From: Corella eumyota
Lineage: Eukaryota; Chordata; Ascidiacea; Phlebobranchia; Corellidae
Direction of reading: 5' to 3'
Length of the DNA stretch: 64,000 nucleotides
Assembly (NCBI GenBank): GCA_963082875.1
Contig: OY720098.1
Span: 1,054,001 to 1,118,000 of the forward strand
Shown: one piece after another, positions 11,533-22,187 of the stretch
Layout of the letters: each line of letters begins with the position of its first letter
Position numbering within the stretch: position 1 is the first letter of the stretch
Program-made: the position numbers and the translations under genes
Notes under the pieces: model-generated
The model's database searches: none
The model's input: only the letters and a program-made list of their open reading frames with translations
Told to the model about the DNA's origin: nothing

Positions 11533-11689
11533 CGGGTGCTTAATGTAAGTTTTGGTATTTTTGTTACTTCAACCCAGGTTACTTTTGTCAAGTTTTTATA
11601 TTGTAAACCTTCTAGTATCATATAAGTAATACCAACCTAAATATATTTAAAGTCAAGTTAGTACTGACAACATATTAATTATAGTGTTA

Positions 11690-11775
11690 ATATAGGATAG
11701 TAGCGAGGATCGAACCAGGGACTTCGTGTTGTGATGCCAAGCGCCACTGCGCCACGTGGCCGGTCATAAGGCCGG
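11690..11775 (-). repeat. tRNA-like fragment upstream of copy 2
   Basis: On the - strand CACGTGGCGCAGTGGCGC and GGTTCGATCCTCGC resemble pol III A and B boxes. Not a complete tRNA cloverleaf; probably a SINE head. Duplicates at 27244-27325 and, inverted, 57005-57090. Confidence 0.45.
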
Positions 11776-11994
11776 TCATAAGACCGGTCATAACCGGTCA
11801 TAAAAACAAAACACATAACTACAATAAAACAAAACTCGACAAAACACTAATTTAGCTAATAAACTTATTAACTTTAAATTGTAGAAAGTTAAATTTTAAT
11901 GACATGACATAAAGTTTTAAGGAGAATTACCTCTTATTTAAGATACCATTGATTTACTTATATTAGTTGTTGTGTTTTACAGAGAGTTATTAAA

Positions 11995-14900
11995 ATGCAT
12001 AAATTCTTTGTTAAATTCCTGTGCTTTGTGTTTTTGTTCCCACAAGTTCAAAACACCAGAAAAGTTGTTTTAACTTGTGGGAATAATGACAACACATTAG
12101 GAAGAGGGAAAAGAGGAAATTCCGGAAAGAGAGGACCGATTGGACCTCCCGGAATCAACGGCGTTTCCGGTGTTCTTGGTGGTGATGGTGTTCCAGGTGC
12201 TCCCGGTGATCCAGGTGCTGATGGTGCTCCCGGTGGTGATGGTGTTCCAGGTGCTCCCGGTGATCCAGGTGCTGATGGTGTTCCAGGTGCTAATGGAGTT
12301 CCAGGTGATAATGGTGTTCCAGGTGATAATGGTGTTCCAGGTGCTCCCGGTGATAAAGGTCTTGATGGTGCTCCCGGTGTTGATGGTGCTTCCGGTGCTG
12401 ATGGTGTTCCAGGTGATAACGGTGCTCCCGGTGCTGATGGTGCTTCAGGTGCTAATGGTGTTCCCGGTGCTGATGGTGCTCCCGGTGCTGATGGTGTACC
12501 AGGTGCTGATGGTGCTCCCGGTGCTGATGGTGCTCCAGGAATCTGTGATGACCGCCAGGAATTGCTTCTTAAACTGGAAAAGAAAATCTCTGGGCTTGAA
12601 TCTCAGCTAAGGGGTATGAAATAATTTAAGTAAATATAAACAGAGTTTATTGCAACAAACTGGCAATATTCGAATAGCTAGGATTAATTTTACTCGGATT
12701 TAAATTCTAATAAACTGTATTAATATAATTTATAGCTGTGCAACTTCCACATTGTAAGAGTATAACCATAAACAATGTTACTGCTATTTTAGGAATGTCA
12801 CCGTCGGAATGTAAAGGTTTTACCAACAATGCAGAAAGCGGTGTATACAACGTTATTATAAACCAAAAAATAACTCCAGTTTATTGTGATCAAACCACAG
12901 GCGATAATGGATGGACAGTAAATATTATTAACTTTTATAATTAGTATTGTCAATTAGTTTTTTACCATTGACAAAGTTTTTTTTTTGTATATATCTTTAT
13001 CCTCGATGTGAGAAGGCCGAATGCCTGACCTAAATATAAAGTAACATCAGTTACTTTGACCCAGTCTCAAGTTGTCTTTGGCAGTTTGGGATATTATAGA
13101 TCATAATTGCCCGATAACTAAGCTGCTGATTAAGTGCTGGTTCAGCAGGAGTTCATACCGTTTATATGCCGGTTCGCAAATTAATAAACATTTTGATTTC
13201 AAGGTCATTCAAAGGCGTTTCGATGGGTCTCAAGAATTTTACTTGAATTGGGATAACTACGTGAATGGTTTTGGAAACATATCGGGCGAATATTGGCTTG
13301 GTAAGTCCTTGAAATCTAATTCTTTATCTTAATTATTTATGTTAAAGTTGTCTGTTGCATATAATACATCAAGACATTTATATACAGGTTTAAATAACCT
13401 TTACCAGTTGACAAAATCACGAAATTTTGAATTACGAGTTGATTTAAACTCCTGGAATGACGAAAAAATCTTTGCAAGATACAGGTAAAACCATCAGTTA
13501 AATATTAAAGTTTTATTTTGTCAAAAAACTTTTATATTTTAGCAATTTTAAAGTTGGAAATCCTGAAAGTTTCTATCGATTGACCGTGGAAGGATATAGC
13601 GGTACTGCAGGTTTGTAAAATTTAATTACGTTACCTTTGATTTGTTCTATTTAATATTTTATACAAAAAAAAAAGAATTAATAAATAAAGTTTTTTAAAA
13701 CAAAGGACCTTTACTCTGGTACTTTGTTATAATTCTACGCTTAACAAAACAACCTTAACTTTTATTATTGTAATATTGTTCGATAACATGTCTTTATTTT
13801 AATTGTTGTAATATTTTTTTGTATATATTTTTATCCTCAATGTGGAAAGGTCGAATGCTCGACCTAAACATAAAGTAACAACAGTTATCCCAACCCAGTC
13901 TCGAGTTGCCTTTGACAGTTTGAGATACTATAGATTATATTTGCCCGATATTTAAGCTGCTAATTAGATGCTGGCTCAGCAAGAGTTTATACCGTTAATA
14001 GCGCCTTGCTTAAGTGCGCTACAACATGATTTCATTGGGGATCAAACTTAGGACCTTATGTGGTGTAGAAAGTGTTCGGACCACTACACCACACTGCCGG
14101 TATAGTTGCAACTCGAAACTAATATTTGCCCGCGAAAATTTCTCTCTTTATCACATACAACAGTTTTATTTATAAAACAACACTATTCGTTCTTAAGCGC
14201 GGCGTTTAAGGATAGCTCACACAAGTATTAACAACACACCCTTACCCCATAAAAATACAAAAATACGATAGTGTGGTCAACCGGTCAAAGCGTCGGACCA
14301 CGAGCCGAAAGGTTTTGGGTTCAAGCCGCACCTATGCCACACTATTCGCTCTTGAGCGCGGCGTTTACAAATAGCTTAAACACACCAAAAGGTTTCGGGT
14401 TCAAGCCGCACCAATGTCACATTATTCGTTCTTAAGCGCGGCGTTTACAAATAGCTTAAACAAACCAAAAGGTTTCGGGTTCAAGCCGCACCAATGCCAC
14501 ATTATTCGTTCTTAAGCGCGGCGTTTACAAATAGCTTAACTACACCAAAAGGTTTCTGGTTCAAGCCGCACCAATGTCACACTATTTGTTCTTAAGCGCG
14601 GCTTTTACAAATAGCTTAAATACACCAAAAGGTTTCGGGTTCAAGCCGCACCAATGCCACACTATTCGTTCTTAAGCGCGGCGTTTACAGATAGATTAAA
14701 CACGATAAAAATAATAAAACAACTTATTCTCTTAAGAAATATGGAAAAAAAATATCACACGATTTAAAATAGATATAATTAATAAAAGCAGAAGTACAAA
14801 GCTACAGAGCCATACTGTTAACATTAATCAGTGTACCTAAGATAAAATTAAAACCTGGTTTTGTTTAAAAAAGTTAACACAACGTATTTAGGATTGACGA

Positions 14901-15466
14901 TTTTGAATATCATGTAACTATTCATGGTCACAATACCCATACACTTTTAATAATGACGTCACAATATATTGTATAAAACTATAATCTAATTTGAGTAAAT
15001 AATTAATAAAAAATTTTACCGTTATGACATAAAAAATCAAATTAATTAAAAAAAAACAAAAATTTTAATTAAAACTTAATCCATTTTATGTTCATTTTTA
15101 AAAAATAAAATATTAATAACGAATATAAAAATATTTTTTTTTACGTCAAATTCTTATAAAAGTTGTTTAGTTTAAAACTTTTTATATTTTAGTGAATTAT
15201 TTAACTTTTATATTTATGCAGGAGATTCGATGAGTGTTCATAATGGGATGTCGTTTTCAACATTTGATCAAGATCATGATAGGGCGAGTTATAACTGCGC
15301 TAACAACGATCATGGTGCTTGGTGGTATAAAAATTGTGCTGACTCAAACTTAAACGGAGAATATCTTGTTGGGGGAGTTGAAAGTTATCGTGGCATATAT
15401 TGGGGGCGTTGGAAAAATAATTTGTATTCGTTTAAAAAAGCTAAAATGATGATTAGACCGTTGTAA
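11995..15466 (+). CDS. Ficolin-like collagen/FBG lectin, copy 2 (type II, long stalk)
   Basis: Complete six-exon gene, 435 codons plus stop. Exons: 11995-12613, 12736-12917, 13204-13300, 13388-13484, 13543-13610 and 15222-15466. Residues 1 to about 20 form a signal peptide ([17 protein letters not shown]). LTCGN follows, with a Cys suited to interchain bonding, and then about 48 Gly-X-Y triplets, the longest stalk in the cluster. A coiled coil ([17 protein letters not shown]) leads to an FBG domain with [16 protein letters not shown], the FDQDHD calcium motif and four conserved Cys. The post-collagen CxxC seen in the other copies is CDDR here, so one Cys is lost. In the last exon NCANNDHG, YKNCADS and ESYRGIYWGRW mark the variable pocket, and one codon is missing before NCA compared with copies 1, 3 and 4. 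A splice acceptor (TTTTACAG) sits 12 nt before the ATG. SINEs occupy introns 2 and 5. Confidence 0.9.
12985..13180 (-). mobile_element. Head-deleted SINE, copy 2 intron 2
   Basis: Tail and body present; the tRNA head is missing between TTTATA and TGCCGGTTCGC. Same deletion in copy 4 (28300-28495). Confidence 0.7.
13818..14100 (-). mobile_element. SINE, copy 2 intron 5
   Basis: Full-length antisense SINE, ending at the head sequence ACCACTACACCACACTGCCG. Confidence 0.75.
14310..14700 (+). repeat. 80-bp tRNA-like tandem repeat, copy 2 intron 5
   Basis: About 5 units (AAAAGGTTTCGGGTTCAAGC ... CACTATTCGTTCTTAAGC), each with a B-box-like GGTTCAAGCC. Confidence 0.85.
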
Positions 15467-15822
15467 AATATTCGTTAATTAATAATTAAAAACGATTTTT
15501 TGTAAAATATTCGTTAATTAATAATTAAAAACGATTTTTTGTAAAATATTTGTTAATTAATAATTAAAATTGATTTTTGGTAAAACATTCGTTAATTAAT
15601 AATTAAAAACTATTTTTGGTAAAACATTCGTTAATTAATAATTAAAAACGATTTTTTGTAAAACATTCGTTAATTAATAATTTAAATCGATTTTTTGGAA
15701 AATATTCGTTAATTAATAATTAGAAACGATTTTTTGAAAAATATTCGTTAATTAATAATTAAAAACTATTTTTTGTAAAATATTTGTTAATTAATAATTA
15801 TAAACGATTTTTCGTAAAATAT
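15461..15822 (+). repeat. 39-bp minisatellite at copy 2 stop
   Basis: About 9 units of the same family, again beginning with TTG TAA. Confidence 0.85.
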
Positions 15823-17470
15823 CACATATCAAACGTCAATCAAATTTGTTTACATTTATTGTTAATTTAAATGTGATTATAATGTGTAAATAGTTGTGCT
15901 AATTACTATTTTAACATTGCTTTACCATTAAAATAATTCTGTAAATAATCTGTGTTTATATAAAAAAAAAAAAAGTTTAAATATGACGTCACAATGCCAG
16001 GTTATTATGTAACAAGGTTTAGTTTGTTTAGCCACAACTTAAACACATCCTATAAAGTGCTTTAAAAAAGGTTATTAAATGAAAAGACGTTTTTATCATC
16101 ACTAAATCGTAACCAAAATTACACGTTTGACAACCGACTTCTTCGCTTAAAAGAGTTAGATATAACCAAGCAGAGACAACTTAACAAGCTGGTGAACGAT
16201 TCAACTTTCTTTTAAAGGCAATGACATGGGACGAACTTTAATAACGCAACATTGTATTAACACTAGTGACCCTCCTTTCAACAAATCAATATCCTAAACC
16301 AGAGGTCGGCAACGTTTTTCGCAATGCGGACTGATTTAAAACCGGAATCTTTTGACCAGCTTTTAAAAAAACAATTTTTTTGCATTTTCGGGTGAAAGAA
16401 ATCAATTAATTTAGCTAATAATGATGTTTCAAGAGACGCAAATAAGTTTAAAGCAATTAATTTCTTCATCAAATCGATAATAAACATTTTTAAATGTTTC
16501 TACGACAAAATAAGCTTACAAATCAAAAATGACGTTTCTGTTTTTAAGCATTAAACCTCAAAAAAATACGGCCCGGTAACGTACTGCTCATGGACCGGCA
16601 CCGGGCCGGTGGTTGCCGACCACTGTCCTAGACGAATGGAGAAATATTATCAACAAACGACAAATAAACTTAGCATGTGGGCCCCCTTTTTACCTAACCT
16701 TTATATAAATATAAGCACATATTAGGAATAAACCAGATGTAATTGCAATACAAATGATATACCAATGTGCTACTAGTTATTCAAGTTTAACCAAAATTAA
16801 ATTCAAAAAAACACAAATTTTTAGCTATACAAATCGTGTTAAAAGTGTTATTTAAATCTTACCACAGTGAAACGATATACATACCTATATATTAACTATA
16901 ACTTGATATTATCACTTAATCATTTTATTAAGAGAATATTTGTTCAATTAACCAGCGTTATTATATTATTGCAGAAAAATGTAATTTACATGAAGTATTA
17001 ATATTTGTGTAACTAATTAAAACACAAGCATATAGCACTTTAAATCAGCTGATATATATGGACACAGTGAAAAATTAATGAATTTGGAATTTTAAAATTG
17101 CGTTTTTACACTTCACAAAAAATCAATTATAATTACAACTATGGTACAGTAAAAAATGTTACCAGTTTTGATTAAAATCTCACAAAATACCTAATATATT
17201 TTGCAAATAAAATCCACCAAATTTTGGAAAGTAATTAAAATATAATTTCAGTACAATCTTTAAATGGATTAAACATAAACCTGTAAAATTAGCTTATAAA
17301 CATTAAAACTAAAGTAAGAAAATTATATTTTGACACCCAAAACAAAGAGTAATTTTCGCTACCTAAAAGCCTTGTAATATGTTTGTTATTTTTCAATATT
17401 ACTGTTCAGTATAAAAAATGTAATGTTAGTTTTTTATGTGTAATTTAAAAACCTAATTGAAAAGCAAAAT

Positions 17471-17656
17471 TTAAACTGTAACACTAGTGTACGTAAAACT
17501 GTAGCGATCAGTAAAATTCTATGCTTCCTTAATTACTCTGATATGGTTGACTGTGTTGTTAAAATGGGTTTCTACGATGTCATAATCCTTTCTCTCCTTG
17601 ATATTAGGAAAATATCTTCTTTTGCAGATCAGTTGATTAAGTAAATCAACTGTTAC
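17471..17656 (-). pseudogene. VPS35: VPS35 last-exon remnant (spacer 2)
   Basis: 186-bp block equivalent to 4902-4717: VTVDLLNQLICKRRYFPNIK ... VETHFNNTVNHIRVIKEA, then TAG. The two upstream VPS35 blocks found in the other spacers are absent here, because the interval between two SINEs is gone (see finding). Confidence 0.8.
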
Positions 17657-17876
17657 CCTAATCATAAAAGTAAAAAATTAAAAAATTGTTTGACAAAAGT
17701 TAGAACGAAATATTTAACTATTTTTGGCTATAACATTTTTTTGTTATTACTGAATTTATATTTTTATAAAATGTTAATTACCTACCTATAATGTTGTGTA
17801 ATTTTTAGCTAACTGCCTAAAATGTAGAAAACAACTTACTACATACAGTATATCATTTTTTTCCAACATCGATCGC

Positions 17877-18160
17877 ACCGTGGTATAGTGGTCAGAACAC
17901 TCTTCTACCATACACAAGGTCCTAGGTTCAATCCCCAGTGATCTCATGCTGTTGCGCCCTTGAGTAAGGTGCTATAAACGGTATGAACTCCTGCTGAGCC
18001 AGCACTTAATCAGCAGCATAATTACCTGGCAATTATAGTCTCTATACTATCCCAAACTCCAACAGGCAACTCGAGCCCAGGTCGGAGTAACTTATGTTAC
18101 TCTATGTTTAGGTCGCGCATTCGACTTTCCCACATCGAGGATAAAGATATATACAAAAAA
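17877..18160 (+). mobile_element. Recombinant SINE A/B, spacer 2
   Basis: The left flank is that of SINE A (ATCGATCGCACC), the right flank that of SINE B (TATATATTTATTTATAAATA), so it is the product of recombination between them. Confidence 0.75.
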
Positions 18161-19524
18161 TAAAAATATATATTTATTTATAAATATGTCCATTTTATAG
18201 GCCTACAGTATAAACAAAAGTAAATTTTGTAATCTATATATTTAGAAGTTTGGTGGATGATATGTCCATTTTATCGACCTACATTGAAAAATACAAATAT
18301 CAACGATGTCTAACTTTGATAAAATGACGATCTTGCAATAAAATAGAATATCATCTAAGCTAATCTTTTTACAGCTTTCTGTTGTAAGGTCATCTCGTGT
18401 TAAGTGTTCTTTGACTAAATGTAAAATGCCTTGATTATTATATTTTACTCAAAGCATTAGTAACTGGTAGTAAGTGGGTTAAAAAATAAGAATGGAGTAG
18501 TGGTAATAAAAAGTGTATAAAAATAAACGTCCAATAATCCACTCAAAAAGTTGGTCTACTGATAAAGCACAAAATATTATTAAAAAAAGGATAATAATAA
18601 CAGATCTAGTTACCTTAGAAGTAAAATTTTGCAAAAACATTATTTTCAAAAAGGTTTTCAAATTTAATTGATCACCCTTACTTTGATTTATTACCGTGTC
18701 TTGGTAATTCCATCTTTAAATTTCAACAAACATTGATCATGAAATTGTCGAAAAGCAGCAACCACGGTTCCCTCTTTCTGATTGGTTTAATTTTGTTTAA
18801 AATTGTTTTGAAGTAAACCCATTGAACCTTGGCAAATTGGGGGGTTCAAATCAAAGTTTAAAATATTGATATAATTCAGGTTTTGTTTTAGATTATTTCT
18901 AAACAAACTAATGATAGTTTAAAGGCCTCGTTTACATGAAACCTATAGCAGAAATCTAAAACAATGAAAAAAGTGTTGTTTAACAAGTAAGAGGGTTAAT
19001 TAAACTAAAAACTTCAAGAAAATAAATAAAATTGTTAGTTAGTGTTATCTTGTGCTCTTGATCATTTATTATTATGGATAAATTTATTAAACTTAAAAAT
19101 TATTTTATGTTAAACTTATTTCATTATTAAAAATAAAAACATAATCTGATCTTGTTTCCATGTCAATATAATATCTTAGTTCAAATAAAATAAAAAATTG
19201 CTGACATATTCGTAAAAAAACCTATTCATTCTGCATTTATATCAATTTTATTATTTTTTAAACACTAAAACCAACTGTCAGACTGTCAGACTGTCAGGCT
19301 GTCTATAATTAAAATGCAACTTAATTAAAAATTCGTTTTACAGTTACAGTATAAGTTAGTTATTGTTGCAATAGTCTAATAGTTTAGTTTAAAAATTGTC
19401 CAAAATTGGATTACATTTTACTTAAAATATTTTTCAATATTATTTTTAAGATGACGTATTAAAAGTTAATTTATTCGGGAATTAAATGTTTTCTTTTCGC
19501 CTTATAAGAACAAATTTCCCCTCT

Positions 19525-21288
19525 TTTGAAATTCATGAGGATAAATATTCTTAAAGAGGATAAATATTCAAAAATTGGCTTATTATTAATGATAGTTTGT
19601 TAAATGCAATTATTTTAGCTTTTACTTGAATTCGCAATGCTGGCAAAATTTTTGCAAATTTTTTCTTCACGTGTTGAATTTATTTTTAAACAATGACATC
19701 ATAAAGAAATACTGACTTCATGATATTTAGCACTTGTCAACTATTACATCATGTTTAAATAAAGAGTTATCTTGAGACCCATTGTTAAACAAAACACGTC
19801 AAAGTACAAAAGGCAAAGCACTTTAAACACACAACTTAACCCATGCAGAACCGGTAATAAGATTACTTGCTTTAACACAAGACCTTCGTGCAACGGGGTT
19901 TTGACAAAGTTCAATAAATATTTCTATTTTAAGCGTTACTTAAAACCACATCCATTATTTGCTAGCTTAAATACAAGGAACGACAAAAACTTGGTTTTTG
20001 GCTGACTGCATAAAAAACATTACCTCATTTTTAGCTGAACTGACAACAATAGTTCTTTTAGTTACCTAGAACAATATCACCTTATTTTAGAATGATGCAA
20101 TACTTCCTAAATAATCTTCTTCAAAAGCTTTTTCTTTCTGTGTATATATACAGGTGTCCTTGCATCTTTAACGACGAAGTACAAGAGAAGAGTGTACAAC
20201 GAACAATACGATATAGAATAGGGGAGTGCCCCCTTAAAAAGGGTGTGTTGTTTGTTACTGGGTAAAACTTATAAAAACAAAGTTATACTAAAGTAAAAAT
20301 ACGATTTCAAATAATGTAAAAAAATTGTTAAAATATCGTTTTGTTCATATGGCAAAGCAATCGCAATACAGATAGTTTAAATAAGCACTGTGTGGTTTAT
20401 TTTTTAAACAGCGGGGGTCAGAGTCATGCAATTTGGTTTTATATTAATGTATTTGTTGTTTATAGCTGAATTTTATTAATTTTGGTGGTGTAGTTAATCT
20501 AAAACCTTCATTAAATTATTTAATTCTGAATTAAAGATGAGTTCTTTTGTCCCCCTTAGACTATGACATCACTACTAAACTACTCTGCGTTTCAAAATAT
20601 TTTTAAAAGCGTGATAAAACTGTTGAGGTTTACAACTTGTTGTGTGTTTTACTTTAGTGGTCAAAGTTTGTTATTAATAGACCAACTAGCATAAGGTTTT
20701 TGACTCTATGAATATATTAGACTAAAATTTAGCGATTTTTTGGTGAATTTTATTTTTTAGGCAGCCAAGCGACTAGCATTCAAACAGTTTATTTTTTCAT
20801 AATTATTTATCCTCGATGTGGAAAGGCCGACTTTAAAACCTTAACATAGAGTAACATTTGTTACCCCAACTCAGTTTTGGGTTGACATTTGCAGTTATGA
20901 ATATTATAGATTATAACTGCCCGATAATAAAGCTGCTGATGAAGTGTTGGCTCAGCAGAAGTTTATACCATTTATAGCTTCTTAATTTAGGGGCACTAGA
21001 GCCTAAGAGCAGTGGCGATCGAAGCCAGAATCCAATGTAGTGGAGCTAAGTGTTTTAACCATTACCACTTTGCTGATTTTTACTGCTGTCAATTTCGTAC
21101 CGTTTACGAATTATTGAACTGGTAAATATACCTACGTATAAAAACTGTTTTGTTGTTACAATTAACGTTTATTCAACGTATAAGCCTGGTCAAACGTATA
21201 CGTCTAGTTATTTCATAAATCTGATTGTTTTACGTTAAGGATAGGTTTGCTTTAGCAAGTTACTAACATAAACTGTTATTAACAGACA
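19525..21288. other. Unique spacer upstream of copy 3
   Basis: Not matched elsewhere in the window. A 77-codon ORF at 19772-20005 resembles nothing I know. A possible terminal exon lies at 20154-20221, and a SINE at 20805-21075. No confident gene. Confidence 0.5.
20805..21075 (-). mobile_element. SINE upstream of copy 3
   Basis: Antisense, moderately diverged (TTATCCTCGATGTGGAAAGG at left, GTGTTTTAACCATTACCAC at right). Confidence 0.7.
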
Positions 21289-21653
21289 ATTAGTTAGTCA
21301 TTAATCGCTTCGGAGTGGGTTGGAAGATGTGCTTCGTCTGCTGGGATATTGTTATTAACATCTAAGCGAATAATTAAAACATAAATAAGGAATAATTAAA
21401 TTTTAAATATTTTAAAATACTACCTCAATTCCAAATGTTAACAAATTTAAGCAATAAAACTTTTTCAACAAACCGAACTAGTTTTATTGAGGTATAAAAA
21501 AGTCAGTACTTTAACCGCTTAAACATCACCTAAAAGACCTGAAGGCGACTAATAAAATTTAAGGTTGCTTCATCAATCGCTTAAAGCGTTAAAATACCCC
21601 AGCAGACGGAGCGCATATTTCAACCCGCTTCGAAGCGGTAATGGCTAACTAAT
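21289..21653. mobile_element. Fold-back MITE (copy b)
   Basis: Same inverted ends as the 11084 element (CTTCGGAGTGGGTTGGAAG and CGCTTCGAAGCGGTAATGG) but with a different centre and no SINE. Confidence 0.7.
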
Positions 21654-22187
21654 CGAGTGCTATTAAAATTAAAATATTTAAGTATAACAAAATTTTAAAG
21701 CGCAAAAGAAAACATTGACAAAACGTGTTTTAAAACGCATTTCCAATCATTTTTACGTCATTATTTACTAGAGTGACATCACTTTGCGTTTAAAAAAGCT
21801 TTAAAAGTGTTTTCAAACCTGAGTTATAGACGAGATGTAAAAAATTAAGATATAAAATCAAGTGTTTTTTTAGCATATAATTCTGCCTGATTTAATATAA
21901 AACTGGCAAAAAGCTGAGCCAACATTTTGTCTTAAAATCCGAATAAATAACTTTAAAGCGAATTATTTTTTGTCAGCATAAATTGATCGTTAATTAAATT
22001 TAAGTTATTTCAGAGTCTGTTACTCTGTGTTATATAGTTTGGTTATTTACGTTTATGGTTATTGGTTGTTGAGTTTACATTTTTATTGACTACATTTGCT
22101 TTTTTTAGGCTGTGTCATTTTAAAATGTTAACTACAGTTGTTTATTGTTTATAACTTTATCTTATAGATATTGCTTAAACAAAAAAC

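Larger units (their letters stand above)
15823..19524 (+). other. Segmental-duplication spacer 2
   Basis: Direct repeat of 2546-7887, base for base over long stretches, minus the hAT-like element and minus the interval between two SINEs. Identity stops at about 19525. Apart from the VPS35 last exon and one SINE it holds no recognisable gene. Confidence 0.8.

Noticed and set aside
11690-11775. tRNA gene
   Set aside because: A- and B-box-like motifs only; I cannot fold a full cloverleaf with acceptor stem, and three duplicated copies suggest a SINE head.
12140-12610. 156-codon + strand ORF rich in VLPVLMVFQ
   Set aside because: Shifted-frame shadow of the copy 2 collagen repeat; similar shadows occur over the stalks of copies 3, 4 and 6.
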